From Ruegeria sp. ANG-R (lineage in GTDB: Bacteria > Pseudomonadota > Alphaproteobacteria > Rhodobacterales > Rhodobacteraceae), in the NCBI RefSeq assembly GCF_000813985.1, contig NZ_JWLJ01000003.1, positions 270,293-334,292 on the forward strand: a DNA stretch of 64,000 bases, given 5' to 3'. Of the stretch, positions 44,282 to 53,487 are shown in pieces. The translations under genes were made by a program, and so were the position numbers. The first letter of the stretch is position 1. Each line of letters begins with the position of its first letter. The notes under the pieces were generated by a model. That model ran no database searches. It was not told the DNA's origin and worked only from the letters and a program-made list of their open reading frames with translations.

Positions 44282-44310
44282 TTGATTTTTACGTCCGGGT
44301 TTTCTATGCA
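44282..44310 (+). promoter_or_regulatory. Candidate zwf promoter
   Basis: TTGATT (44282-44287) and TATGCA (44305-44310) are separated by 17 bp, as for a sigma-70 promoter. A LacI-type operator begins 9 bp after the -10, where it could block transcription. Hexamer matches are moderate, so this is a prediction. Confidence 0.45.
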
Positions 44311-44318
44311 GCCGATAA

Positions 44319-44334
44319 ATGTTAGCGATAACAT
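44319..44334. promoter_or_regulatory. LacI-family-type operator upstream of zwf
   Basis: ATGTTAGCGATAACAT is a 16-bp palindrome with a central CG and one mismatched pair, close to TGTTAGCGCTAACA sites bound by LacI-family sugar regulators in alphaproteobacteria. It lies 78 bp before the zwf start. No LacI-family gene is in this window. Confidence 0.6.
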
Positions 44335-44411
44335 GAATTATGACGCACATGCGTTTAGTCCCGGGCTGAAACCTTGCCTAAGCTGGCGGGGAAGTCGAAA
44401 GGAGCCTTGCA

Positions 44412-45857
44412 ATGGTCTCACGCGTAATTCCGGTAGACCCGTTCGACCTGGTGTTGTTCGGCGCCACGGGTGATCTGGCACAGCGCAAAATTCTGCCTGG
44501 CCTCTATCACCGGTTCGAAGTCGGTCAGATGCCCGAGGATGCGCGCATCATTGGCACCGCCCGATCCGATATGGACAGCGATGGGTTCCGCGATCAGCTG
44601 CGCGCGTCGATGCAAGAGTTTGCGCCGGGTTTCAAAAAGGACACGCTTGATCGTTTTCTGCGCCACGTCGAATATGTTCCGGTAGATGCGCTGGGCGATG
44701 CGGGCTGGTCCGATCTGGCTAAAGTGTTGCGCCCGGACGTGGTGCGCGCCTTCTACCTGTCGGTGGGTCCAAGTCTTTTCTCTGGCATTGCACAACGGTT
44801 GAACGATCACGGCCTCGCCACGCCCGACAGCCGTATCGTGGTCGAAAAACCCTTTGGTCACGATCTGACATCAGCCAAAGCGCTGAACGAAGGGCTGCGG
44901 GCCTGTTTCGAAGAACATCAGATTTACCGGATCGACCATTATCTGGGCAAGGAAACCGTGCAGAACCTGATGGCCTTGCGCTTCGCGAACTCCTTGTTTG
45001 AACCACTGTGGAACGCGACCCATGTGGACCATGTTCAGATCACCGTGGCCGAGACCGTAGGCGTCGAAGGGCGCGGCGCTTATTACGATCAGTCTGGTGC
45101 AATGCGGGATATGATTCAGAACCACCTTGTTCAATTGCTGTGTTTGACCGCGATGGAGCCACCTTCGAAATTTGCGCCCAACGCGGTGCGGGATGAAAAG
45201 GTCAAAGTGATCGAAGCGCTGGAACCGGTAGAGCCCAAGGATATCGCCCGCGGTCAGTACCGCACCGAGAAAGGCGGGGACGGCTATCTGGATCACGTTG
45301 GCAACCCAGCCAGTCGGACCGAGAGTTTCATCGCGCTGAAGGCCCATATCGGCAACTGGCGCTGGGCCGGGGTGCCGTTTTACCTGCGCACGGGTAAACG
45401 GCTGCGGGCGCGCGAATCCGAGATTGCGGTGTTCTTCCGCGACCCGCCGCATACGATCTTCCCGAATGTCGGTCCATTGCACGGCAACGTGCTGGTGATC
45501 CGTCTGCAACCGGATGAAGGCATCACCCTGCGCACCACGATCAAGGAGCCGGGGCAGGGTGGTTTCCGCCTGTCCGACGTCGCGTTGGACATGAGTTTTG
45601 CTGACGCGCTGGGTGACGACTCGCAATCTCCTGATGCTTATGAGCGGCTGATCATGGATGTGATCCGGGGCGATCAGACCCTGTTCATGCGCGGGGACGA
45701 GGCCGAGGCCGCCTGGGCCTGGGTCGATCCCATCATTCACGGCTGGGAAGAGCGCGGCGACAAGCCAGCGAAATACGATCAGGGCAGTTCCGGCCCCGAG
45801 GAAGCCCTGATGCTGATGCATCGCGATGGCCGCCGCTGGCGCCAGATCGGAGGATAA
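44412..45857 (+). CDS. zwf: Glucose-6-phosphate 1-dehydrogenase
   Basis: Zwf oxidises glucose-6-phosphate to 6-phosphogluconolactone and opens the Entner-Doudoroff and pentose-phosphate routes. The 481-aa protein has the dinucleotide fold [20 protein letters not shown] near 13-32, [10 protein letters not shown] near 143-152, and the substrate signature [10 protein letters not shown] at 172-181. GGAG precedes the ATG by seven bases. It leads directly into edd (2 bp gap). The usual pgl gene is absent from the cluster. Confidence 0.97.
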   Translation: MVSRVIPVDPFDLVLFGATGDLAQRKILPGLYHRFEVGQMPEDARIIGTARSDMDSDGFRDQLRASMQEFAPGFKKDTLDRFLRHVEYVPVDALGDAGWSDLAKVLRPDVVRAFYLSVGPSLFSGIAQRLNDHGLATPDSRIVVEKPFGHDLTSAKALNEGLRACFEEHQIYRIDHYLGKETVQNLMALRFANSLFEPLWNATHVDHVQITVAETVGVEGRGAYYDQSGAMRDMIQNHLVQLLCLTAMEPPSKFAPNAVRDEKVKVIEALEPVEPKDIARGQYRTEKGGDGYLDHVGNPASRTESFIALKAHIGNWRWAGVPFYLRTGKRLRARESEIAVFFRDPPHTIFPNVGPLHGNVLVIRLQPDEGITLRTTIKEPGQGGFRLSDVALDMSFADALGDDSQSPDAYERLIMDVIRGDQTLFMRGDEAEAAWAWVDPIIHGWEERGDKPAKYDQGSSGPEEALMLMHRDGRRWRQIGG

Positions 45858-45859
45858 TC

Positions 45860-47665
45860 ATGGTCAACACAGTTATTTCCGACGTCACCAAACGTATCAT
45901 CGACCGCAGCGCCGATCTGCGTGGGCCGCATCTGGAACGGATGGAGCAGGCCAGATCCAAAGGCCCCGCCCGCGCGCACCTGTCCTGCAGCGGTCAGGCC
46001 CATGCCTATGCCGGTGCGGGCGAGGATCAGAACTCAATGGCAACCGGCACCGCGGGCAATCTGGGCATTGTCACCGCCTATAACGACATGCTCTCGGCCC
46101 ACCAGCCGTTCGAACGCTATCCCGGCGTGATCCGCGATGCGATCCGTGCAGCAGGGGGCACCGCGCAGGTCGCAGGTGGAGTGCCCGCCATGTGCGACGG
46201 CGTCACCCAGGGCGAGGCGGGGATGGAGTTGTCCTTGTTCTCCCGCGATGTGATCGCGCTGGCGACCGGCGTGGCGCTCAGCCACAACACCTATGACGCG
46301 GCGGTGTTCCTTGGAGTCTGCGATAAGATCGTGCCCGGTCTGATCATCGGCGCGCAGGCGTTCGGGCATTTGCCCGCCGTCTTCCTGCCCGCTGGTCCAA
46401 TGACCAGCGGCCTGCCAAACGATGAAAAGGCCAAGGTTCGTCAGAAATTCGCTGCCGGAGAGGTCGGTCGCGACGAACTCATGAAGGCGGAAATGGCCGC
46501 CTATCACGGCCCCGGCACCTGCACTTTCTACGGCACCGCCAACACCAACCAGATGTTGATGGAGTTCATGGGCCTGCATCTTCCCGGCTCCAGCTTCATC
46601 AACCCGAACACGCCCCTGCGCGATGCCCTGACCGAGGAAGGGGCCCGCCGCGCCTTGGCGCTCAGCGCGCTGGGCAACAATTACACCCCGGTCTGTCAGG
46701 TGCTGGACGAGCGCGCCTTCGTCAACGGCATCGTTGGCCTGATGGCGACCGGTGGCTCCACCAACCTGCTGATCCACCTGATCGCCATGGCGCGTGCTGG
46801 CGGTATCGTGCTGGATTGGCAGGATTTCTCGGACATTTCCGCCGTCGTCCCCCTGGTCGCGCGGGTCTATCCCAACGGTCTGGCCGACGTGAACCATTTC
46901 CACGCCGCCGGGGGCTTGGGCTTTGCCATTGGCACGCTGCTGGACGAGGGCCTGCTGCACCCCGATACGCTGACCGTTGCGGGGAAGGGCCTACACAATT
47001 ACACCAAGGAGCCGAAGCTGAAAGATGGCGAACTGGTCTGGGAAGAGGGCGCGGGCCACAGCCTGAACGAAAAGATCGTGCGCCCCGCCAACGATCCGTT
47101 CCAGCCTACGGGGGGCCTCTCGCGCCTGACCGGCAATCTGGGCACCGGCGTCATGAAGGTTTCAGCCGTGGCCCCTGAGCATCAGGTGGTCGAAGCACCC
47201 GTACGCGTGTTCCACGATCAGGACGACGTAAAAGCCGCCTTCAAAGCCGGAGAGTTCACGGGCGACACTATTGTCGTCGTCCGCTTCCAGGGTCCAAAAG
47301 CCAACGGTATGCCGGAACTACACTCGCTGACGCCAATCCTGTCGATCCTGCAGGGGCGGGGTCACAAAGTAGCGCTGGTCACCGATGGCCGCATGTCCGG
47401 TGCCTCGGGCAAAGTCCCCGCTGCCATTCATGTCTGCCCCGAGGCGCTGGACGGCGGAGCCATCGCCTGTCTGCAGGACGGAGACATCCTGCGCGTGGAT
47501 GCGGTGAAGGGGGAACTGGAAATCCTCACCCCGGGCGTCCTCGATCGCGCGCCTGCCACCGCAGACCTCACCGCGAACCAGCATGGCGTTGGTCGCGATC
47601 TCTTCGGCGCCTTCCGCCAGAATGTCGGCTCCGCCGATACCGGCGCCAGTATCTTCGGAGTTTAA
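45860..47665 (+). CDS. edd: Phosphogluconate dehydratase
   Basis: Edd removes water from 6-phosphogluconate to give 2-keto-3-deoxy-6-phosphogluconate. The 601-aa iron-sulfur enzyme belongs to the IlvD/Edd family: [29 protein letters not shown] and the cluster-type Cys in [18 protein letters not shown] are recognisable, followed by GTGMKV-like [15 protein letters not shown]. The C-terminal [17 protein letters not shown] is the family signature. GGAGG sits just upstream, within the end of zwf. Eda follows after 3 bp. Confidence 0.97.
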   Translation: MVNTVISDVTKRIIDRSADLRGPHLERMEQARSKGPARAHLSCSGQAHAYAGAGEDQNSMATGTAGNLGIVTAYNDMLSAHQPFERYPGVIRDAIRAAGGTAQVAGGVPAMCDGVTQGEAGMELSLFSRDVIALATGVALSHNTYDAAVFLGVCDKIVPGLIIGAQAFGHLPAVFLPAGPMTSGLPNDEKAKVRQKFAAGEVGRDELMKAEMAAYHGPGTCTFYGTANTNQMLMEFMGLHLPGSSFINPNTPLRDALTEEGARRALALSALGNNYTPVCQVLDERAFVNGIVGLMATGGSTNLLIHLIAMARAGGIVLDWQDFSDISAVVPLVARVYPNGLADVNHFHAAGGLGFAIGTLLDEGLLHPDTLTVAGKGLHNYTKEPKLKDGELVWEEGAGHSLNEKIVRPANDPFQPTGGLSRLTGNLGTGVMKVSAVAPEHQVVEAPVRVFHDQDDVKAAFKAGEFTGDTIVVVRFQGPKANGMPELHSLTPILSILQGRGHKVALVTDGRMSGASGKVPAAIHVCPEALDGGAIACLQDGDILRVDAVKGELEILTPGVLDRAPATADLTANQHGVGRDLFGAFRQNVGSADTGASIFGV

Positions 47666-47668
47666 CCC

Positions 47669-48301
47669 ATGTCCAAAACCCAACGCACGCGCGAGATTTG
47701 CGCGCTGGCCCCGATTATCCCGGTTCTGGTCGTCGATGACGTCGCCCATGCCCGCCCGTTGGCTGGCGCCTTGATCGCCGGAGGTCTTCCCGCGCTTGAG
47801 GTCACCCTGCGCACCCCCGCCGCGCTTGACGTCATTCGGGCCATGGCGGACGTCCCCGGCGGCGTTGTCGGCGCAGGCACGCTGGTCACTCCCGAAGATG
47901 TCCGCGCCGCAAAAGAGGCTGGTGCACAATTCGGCGTCTCGCCCGGCGCAACGGATGCCCTGATCGCCGCCTGCGTAGGTGAAGACCTGCCCCTTCTGCC
48001 CGGCGCTGCGACCGCGACCGAGGCGATGGCCCTGCTGGAAAAGGGCTATGACATGCTGAAATTCTTCCCAGCCGAGGCTTCTGGCGGGGCTCCCGCCCTG
48101 AAAGCCATCGGCGCGCCCCTTCCCCAGATCACCTTTTGCCCGACGGGTGGCGTGTCGCCGTCAAACGCCCGCGATTACCTGTCGCTTTCCAATGTTATCT
48201 GCGCCGGCGGCAGCTGGGTCGCCCCCAAACAGATGGTGCAAAGCGGTGACTGGGCCGGAATCGAAACACTTGCCCGCGAGGCCACCCGCCTGATGGATTG
48301 A
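47669..48301 (+). CDS. eda: KDPG aldolase
   Basis: Eda splits KDPG into pyruvate and glyceraldehyde-3-phosphate, ending the Entner-Doudoroff route. The 210-aa class I aldolase has the Schiff-base Lys131 in GYDMLKFFPAE, the catalytic Glu44 and Arg48 in LEVTLRTP, and the phosphate-binding CPTGGVSPSN. The order zwf-edd-eda with near-zero spacing implies one operon. Confidence 0.97.
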   Translation: MSKTQRTREICALAPIIPVLVVDDVAHARPLAGALIAGGLPALEVTLRTPAALDVIRAMADVPGGVVGAGTLVTPEDVRAAKEAGAQFGVSPGATDALIAACVGEDLPLLPGAATATEAMALLEKGYDMLKFFPAEASGGAPALKAIGAPLPQITFCPTGGVSPSNARDYLSLSNVICAGGSWVAPKQMVQSGDWAGIETLAREATRLMD

Positions 48302-48352
48302 CGCCGCAGGGCGAGACGCTAGGGTAGGCCTCAATTCAAACAGGTTGCCCTC

Positions 48353-49543
48353 ATGACAAACCAACGCTCTCTCGCGCAAGGGCGCGAGTATCTGGCCATT
48401 CCCGGCCCCTCGGTCATGCCCGACACGGTCCTGCAGGCCATGCACCGCCCGTCGCCCAACATCTATGACGGTGAGTTGATCGAGATGATGCCCGCGCTCA
48501 CGCGCGATCTGCGCCGCGTGGCCCGCACCGAGCATAACGTCGCCATCTACATCGCCAACGGCCATGGCACCTGGGAGGCCGCGCTGTCCAACGTCATCGC
48601 TCCCGGCGAAACCGTGCTGGCGCCGGCCTCGGGCCGCTTCACTCACGGTTGGGCTGAGATGGCCGAGGGGATCGGCGGCAAGGTTGAACTGATTGATTTC
48701 GGCCGATCCTCGCCTTGGGATTTCGACCGCATCGCCGAAACTTTGCGCGCCGATACCGGCCACAAAATCAAGGCGGTGCTTGCGGTCCATGTCGATACGT
48801 CCACATCGATCCGCAACAGCATACCGGCTCTGCGCGCTTTGCTCGACGATCTGGACCATCCGGCGCTGCTAATGGCCGATTGCATCGCCTCGATGGGCTG
48901 CGAACGGTTCGAGATGGATGCATGGGGCGTCGATGTTACGGTCACCGCCTGCCAAAAGGGCTTGATGACCCCTGCAGGTGTCGGGTTTGTCTTCTTCAAC
49001 CAAAAAGCGCAGGCCAAGCGGGCCACCATGCCGAGGGTCTCTCAATACTGGGATTGGCAGCCGCGCGCCAATCCCGATCTGTTCTACCAGTATTTCAACG
49101 GCACCGCGCCGACGCACCACCTTTACGGCCTGCGCGCGGCTCTTGACCTGATCCATACCGAAGGGGTGGAACAGGTCTGGGCGCGCCACGAACACCTCGC
49201 CAAAGCGATCTGGGCCGCGTGCGAGGTCTGGACGCAAGGCGATGCGCTCCACTTCAATGTCACCGATCCGGTGCATCGAAGCCATGCGGTCACCGCACTC
49301 CGCCTGACCGAAGGTCGCGGGACGCCTCTGCGTCGCTATACCGAGAACGCCCTCGGCCTGACGCTTGGCATCGGATTGGGGATGGAGGATTGGGATGGCT
49401 GTTTCCGCCTCGGTCACATGGGGCACGTGAATGCACAGATGGTCATGGCCATGCTGGGCAGTATAGAAACCGGAATGGCGGCGCTTGGCATCCCTCGTGG
49501 CAAAGGCGCATTGGAAGCTGCCGCCGCCGCGCTGGCGACATAA
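48353..49543 (+). CDS. Class V aminotransferase (serine-glyoxylate type)
   Basis: The 396-aa PLP enzyme resembles serine-glyoxylate and alanine-glyoxylate aminotransferases. It begins YLAIPGPSVMPDTVLQAM, has ANGHGTWEAAL near 68-78, the PLP Asp in MADCIASMG, and Schiff-base Lys202 in TACQKGLMTPAG. It may be the glyoxylate-side transaminase of the serine cycle or photorespiratory-like glycine supply. It sits 51 bp after eda on the same strand but without clear coupling. A second repeat-bearing gene, hisC-like, faces it. Confidence 0.88.
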   Translation: MTNQRSLAQGREYLAIPGPSVMPDTVLQAMHRPSPNIYDGELIEMMPALTRDLRRVARTEHNVAIYIANGHGTWEAALSNVIAPGETVLAPASGRFTHGWAEMAEGIGGKVELIDFGRSSPWDFDRIAETLRADTGHKIKAVLAVHVDTSTSIRNSIPALRALLDDLDHPALLMADCIASMGCERFEMDAWGVDVTVTACQKGLMTPAGVGFVFFNQKAQAKRATMPRVSQYWDWQPRANPDLFYQYFNGTAPTHHLYGLRAALDLIHTEGVEQVWARHEHLAKAIWAACEVWTQGDALHFNVTDPVHRSHAVTALRLTEGRGTPLRRYTENALGLTLGIGLGMEDWDGCFRLGHMGHVNAQMVMAMLGSIETGMAALGIPRGKGALEAAAAALAT

Positions 49544-49556
49544 GTCTGATCCGCTT

Positions 49557-49623
49557 CTTCATCTGGCTAAAAATATCCTCGGGGGGATCGCGCTGTGGCG
49601 CGATGGGGGGCAGACAGCCCCCC
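49557..49623 (-). repeat. 3'-end repeat, copy 4 (after the HisC-like gene)
   Basis: On the minus strand, hairpins GGGGGGC-TGTCT-GCCCCCC and ATCGCGC-CACA-GCGCGAT precede GAGGATATTTTTAGCCAG and ATGAAG. It begins 8 bp past the HisC-like stop and reads with that gene. Confidence 0.8.
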
Positions 49624-49631
49624 TCCGTCGC

Positions 49632-50744
49632 TTATCCATGCGACTCTGCTGTGGAAAGCGCGTCCGGCAACGCCGCCGCGAAAGCGTCCAGATCGGCGGT
49701 CTCACCGCAGCTCACCCGAATACATCGGTTCTGAGGCGCCGCGAAGGGCATCCGTACGAACACACCCCGTTCAACCAGCGCCTCCAGCACGGCCGTGGCA
49801 AATGCTCCGTCGCGCCTGCAATCGATCGCCACGAAATTTGTGGCCGACGGCAAAGGTTCTAACCCGTTGGCCCGCGCAATCTCCTCAATCCGACCGCGTG
49901 CGCCTGCGATTTTCGCCTGCACCTGTGCGAGCCATCTTTGGTCCTGCAATGCGGCCAGCGCACCGGCTTGTGCGGCCCGGTTCATACCGAAATGGTTACG
50001 CACCTTGTTGAAGGCCAGGATCAGTTCCTCAGCGCCGATCGCGTAACCAACCCGCGCCCCTGCCATGCCATACCCCTTGGAGAACGTGCGCATCCGGATT
50101 ATCCGCGGGTCATCCGCCGCAACCGGAGCGGTAGTTCCTTCGGGGGCGCATTCCACGTAGGCCTCATCCAGAACCAGCAAACACCCTTCTGGCAAAGTGT
50201 CCATCGCCGCCACGATCTCGGCCCCTTTATGCCAGCTCCCCATCGGATTGTCTGGATTGGCCAGATAGACCAGCTTGGCATCCACTTCCGCCGCTTTGGC
50301 AAACAGGGCTGTGGGATCTTCATGATCGTCCAGGTAAGGAACCTTGTGCAACATCCCGCCAAACCCGGCCACATGGTAGTTGAAGGTGGGATAAGCCCCG
50401 TCCGAGGTCACAACCGCATCGCCGGGACCAACCATCAGCCGCACCAGATATCCCAGCAACCCGTCGATCCCTTCTCCCACCACAATGTTCTTAGGGGCGA
50501 CGCCATGATGATCCGCCAATGCGCGTCGCAGATCGTGGTTTTCGGGGTCACCATACATCCAGATTTCATTTGCCGCCTTACGCATCGCGTCAATAGCCCG
50601 TGGAGAGGGACCAAAAACGCTCTCATTCGCGCCCAGCCGCGCGGCAAAGGGTGCGCCACGCTGGCGTTCCTGGGTTTCGGGGCCTACGAAAGGCACGGTT
50701 GCAGGCAGGGATTGCGCAAGCGGGGTATAGCGAGGACCGGTCAT
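49632..50744 (-). CDS. hisC: HisC-like aminotransferase
   Basis: The protein (370 aa from 50744) is a fold-type I PLP aminotransferase of the histidinol-phosphate/aromatic group: GANESVFGPSPRAIDAM near 38-54, SDGAYPTFNYHV near 114-125, the PLP pair LVLDEAYVE (Asp193, Tyr196), and Schiff-base Lys223 in RTFSKGYGMAGARVGYA. No other histidine gene is close, so it may be a second HisC or a related amino-acid transaminase. The start is uncertain: 50744 lacks a strong ribosome site, and an in-frame TTG at 50762 follows GGAGG too closely. Confidence 0.82.
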   Translation of the reverse strand: MTGPRYTPLAQSLPATVPFVGPETQERQRGAPFAARLGANESVFGPSPRAIDAMRKAANEIWMYGDPENHDLRRALADHHGVAPKNIVVGEGIDGLLGYLVRLMVGPGDAVVTSDGAYPTFNYHVAGFGGMLHKVPYLDDHEDPTALFAKAAEVDAKLVYLANPDNPMGSWHKGAEIVAAMDTLPEGCLLVLDEAYVECAPEGTTAPVAADDPRIIRMRTFSKGYGMAGARVGYAIGAEELILAFNKVRNHFGMNRAAQAGALAALQDQRWLAQVQAKIAGARGRIEEIARANGLEPLPSATNFVAIDCRRDGAFATAVLEALVERGVFVRMPFAAPQNRCIRVSCGETADLDAFAAALPDALSTAESHG

Positions 50745-50836
50745 GGCGGCAGATAAGCGCAACCTCCGGGGCGGGGCAAGCCTTGCATGATGGTGCGATC
50801 GCCTTCACTCTGCACGCAACCGGGTTGAGAGGTGTC

Positions 50837-51907
50837 ATGCGCTATTTTCTGGGTCTTGTGCTGATAGTTCTTGCTTATCTGCTGTTCTGGCCCGTACCGG
50901 TCGATCCGGTCGCCTATACCCCGCCAGAGCCGCAGGGTTTCACTGGTGATTTCGCCGGAAATTCCGCGCTCGATCAGCTCGAACTGACCCCGTTACCACA
51001 AGATCAGATTGGTCCGGAAGATATCGCTGTTCTGCCCGATGGTGCGGCCTATACCACCAGCCTGTCCGGTACACTCTACCGGATCGACGGAGAAGAACCG
51101 GTAGAGATCGACCAGCTTGGCGGGCGCCCACTTGGCCTGCGGGCGGGACCGGATGACGCGCTTTATATCGCGGACAGCTTTCGTGGCCTGATGCGCTGGA
51201 CCGGGCCGGGGACATTGGAAACGCTGGTGTCCGATATCGACGGTGTCCCTGTAATCTATGCCAACAACCTGGATGTGGCGCGCGATGGCACGGTCTATTT
51301 TTCAAACTCGTCCGACCGTTTCGACCCCGAGACAATGGGCGGCACCAAGCCGACATCGGTCCTGACCATCTGGGAGCAATCGCCAACCGGCTACGTCGTC
51401 CGCTATTCTCCTGAAAACGGAGCGGAAAAGATCGCCGAAGGATTTGTCTACGTCAACGGTATCGCTCTGTCGCCCGACGAAGACTTCCTGCTGATAGCCG
51501 AAACCGGCCGGGCACGGGTGCACAAACTCTGGCTGACAGGCCCAAAGGCCGGGACACAAGAGGTATTGCTGGATAACCTGCCGGGTTATCCGGACAACAT
51601 CAAAGCACAAGGTGACGGGACATATTGGATGGCCTTCGCCAGCCCACGCGTGCCTGCGGAAAAGCTGATGCCCTATCCTTTCCTGCGCAAAGTGATCTGG
51701 CGATTGGGTCCAATGGTGCGCCCTGCGCCCATTCATCGTGGAATGATGGTGCAGTTCGACGGTGATGGTAATATCCTGCGCACGCTGCAAGACCCCGATG
51801 GACGGTTGGGCATCACCACAAGCGGTCAGATTGTGGGGGACCAGTTCTATGTGATGACGCTGGATTCGCCCTGGTTTGGCCGAATGCCAGTGTCGCAGAT
51901 GCCCTGA
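50837..51907 (+). CDS. SMP-30/strictosidine-synthase-like beta-propeller protein
   Basis: The 356-aa protein has an N-terminal membrane anchor or signal (YFLGLVLIVLAYLLFWPVPV) and then a six-bladed beta-propeller of the strictosidine synthase-like/SMP-30 superfamily: PEDIAVLPDGAAYTTSLSG, VNGIALSPDEDFLLIAETGRARVHKLWL and DNLPGYPDNIKAQGDGTYWMAFASPR (the last two near residues 200-280). Members are lactonases or esterases; the physiological substrate is unknown. GAGAGG lies four bases before the ATG at 50837; a longer frame overlaps the divergent aminotransferase gene. Confidence 0.85.
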   Translation: MRYFLGLVLIVLAYLLFWPVPVDPVAYTPPEPQGFTGDFAGNSALDQLELTPLPQDQIGPEDIAVLPDGAAYTTSLSGTLYRIDGEEPVEIDQLGGRPLGLRAGPDDALYIADSFRGLMRWTGPGTLETLVSDIDGVPVIYANNLDVARDGTVYFSNSSDRFDPETMGGTKPTSVLTIWEQSPTGYVVRYSPENGAEKIAEGFVYVNGIALSPDEDFLLIAETGRARVHKLWLTGPKAGTQEVLLDNLPGYPDNIKAQGDGTYWMAFASPRVPAEKLMPYPFLRKVIWRLGPMVRPAPIHRGMMVQFDGDGNILRTLQDPDGRLGITTSGQIVGDQFYVMTLDSPWFGRMPVSQMP

Positions 51908-51971
51908 CGTCGCGGTGGAACTGCGCCCTTCTTTCAGGGCATGGTCAGGTAAATCAGGTTTCGGAGGCTCC

Positions 51972-52754
51972 ATGTCACGCGTATCCGTCGAATACAAAGA
52001 CCACATCGCCCATGTCACGCTGACCCGCGGCGACAAGATGAACGCGCTGGACGAGGCGATGATCAAGGCGATCCTCTCCGCCGGGCAGGAGGTCGCCGCC
52101 GCCGATATCCGCGCTGTCGTATTGTCGGGTGAGGGCAAAAGCTTCTGCGCAGGGCTTGATATGGCCAGCTTTGCGAGCATGGCCCACAAGGACCCGACCG
52201 AATGGCTGATGACCCGCAGCCACGAAGATGCCAACGAAATGCAGGAGTTGGCCCTGATCTGGCGGCGCGTCCCGGTCCCGGTGATCTGCGCCATTCAGGG
52301 TGTCGCCTATGGTGGCGGGCTGCAAATTGCGCTGGGGGCTGATATCCGCATCGCGCATCCCGAGGCGAAGCTGGCGGTGATGGAGATGAAATGGGGTATC
52401 ATCCCCGACATGGGTGGTATGGTCCTGCTGCCCGAACTGGTGCGTTCGGATGTGCTGCGCCTGCTGACCTACACCGCCCGCCCCATCGGCGCACCACAGG
52501 CGGCGGATTGGGGGCTGGTCACCAAACTGTCTGATGATCCTCTGACCGAGGCACTCGCGCTGGCCGAAGATATCGCGGGCAAAAGCCCCTCGGCCATCCG
52601 CGCCGCCAAACGCCTGATCGAAGTGGCCGAAAGCAAATCCCGCACCGAGGTCCTGATTGAGGAATCCGCCGAGCAGGTGGAATTGATCGGGAAGCCGGAC
52701 CAGATGGAGGTTGTCATGGCCCAGATGCAGGGCCGCAAGCCCGAGTTCAAATGA
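51972..52754 (+). CDS. Enoyl-CoA hydratase/isomerase family protein
   Basis: The 260-aa crotonase-fold protein has the first oxyanion loop GKSFCAGLDMASFA near 57-70 and the second at IQGVAYGGGLQIALGADIRI near 108-127, followed by EMKWGIIPDMGG. The two catalytic Glu positions of hydratases are not both obvious, so isomerase or other crotonase activity is possible. The start at 51972 has GGAGG four bases upstream. It overlaps the VOC gene by 4 bp (ATGA). Confidence 0.9.
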   Translation: MSRVSVEYKDHIAHVTLTRGDKMNALDEAMIKAILSAGQEVAAADIRAVVLSGEGKSFCAGLDMASFASMAHKDPTEWLMTRSHEDANEMQELALIWRRVPVPVICAIQGVAYGGGLQIALGADIRIAHPEAKLAVMEMKWGIIPDMGGMVLLPELVRSDVLRLLTYTARPIGAPQAADWGLVTKLSDDPLTEALALAEDIAGKSPSAIRAAKRLIEVAESKSRTEVLIEESAEQVELIGKPDQMEVVMAQMQGRKPEFK

Positions 52755-53119
52755 TGGCCCCGATCACACGGATAATCCTTTATACAAAGCGTCTGGACGA
52801 GCTGGTGCAGTTCTACGAAACGCATTTCGGATTTTCAGCTGAAAGAAGGGCCGGAGACCGCATAGTCGAGCTCGTGCCGGAAACAGGCGGGGCGCATCTC
52901 TTGCTGCACCCGGCTGGCAAGGCCGCGCGCGAAGGTCAGGCTGCGGTCAAGCTCGTTTTCGATGTCGCGGATGTACCGGCCTTTTGCGACCGCGCACGTG
53001 AGAACGGATTGGAACTTGGACCAATTCATCAGGCAGACGGGTACCAGTTTGCCAACGCAAAAGATCCATCGAAGAACTCGATCTCAATTTCCAGCCGGGC
53101 CTTTGCGGACCATTTCTAG
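52751..53119 (+). CDS. VOC (glyoxalase-like) family protein
   Basis: A 122-aa vicinal-oxygen-chelate protein: IILYTKRLDELVQFYETHFGF at the N terminus and an ending DGYQFANAKDPSKNSISISS. One betaalphabetabetabeta module pair is expected. Metal ligands are not certain. It is translationally coupled to the crotonase gene, which suggests a shared CoA or acyl substrate pathway. It overlaps the convergent DUF1992 gene by 4 bp. Confidence 0.82.
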   Translation: MMAPITRIILYTKRLDELVQFYETHFGFSAERRAGDRIVELVPETGGAHLLLHPAGKAAREGQAAVKLVFDVADVPAFCDRARENGLELGPIHQADGYQFANAKDPSKNSISISSRAFADHF

Positions 53120-53448
53120 CGCATGAAACTGCGTCGCGCGTCGCGCGCCATGTTGTAGCGCATTTCCAGATCGGCGATACGCGCCATGGCGGCTTTTCTG
53201 TTCTCGGGGTCGGTCAGCGTGGCATAGGCTTTGCGGGCGGCATCCAGCTCTTTCTTGATGCTGAACTCTTCGGGCAGCACCCCGGCCTGCACCATGATCC
53301 GATGACCAGCGGCGATGGCGGGATCACTTTGCGCCTCGGAGGAACGGTCAGGCAGGGGCGCGCCTTCGCCCTCAAGCCCCTGCAGCTGGCCTTGGGCCTG
53401 CGCCCTTCTGATCTGGCGCTCTACCAGTTTTCCAAGCGATCCGAACAT
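53116..53448 (-). CDS. DUF1992 (DnaJC28-like) protein
   Basis: A 110-aa protein matching DUF1992, also called the DnaJ homologue subfamily C member 28 conserved domain. GSLGKLVERQIRRAQAQGQL at the N terminus is the hallmark, with PEEFSIKKELDAARKAYATL in the middle and a helical C terminus. It has no J domain with HPD. The function is unknown. Confidence 0.87.
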   Translation of the reverse strand: MFGSLGKLVERQIRRAQAQGQLQGLEGEGAPLPDRSSEAQSDPAIAAGHRIMVQAGVLPEEFSIKKELDAARKAYATLTDPENRKAAMARIADLEMRYNMARDARRSFMR

Positions 53449-53487
53449 GGCTCGATCATACCGATTGCGGTGTAAGAGAAAAAGCGA

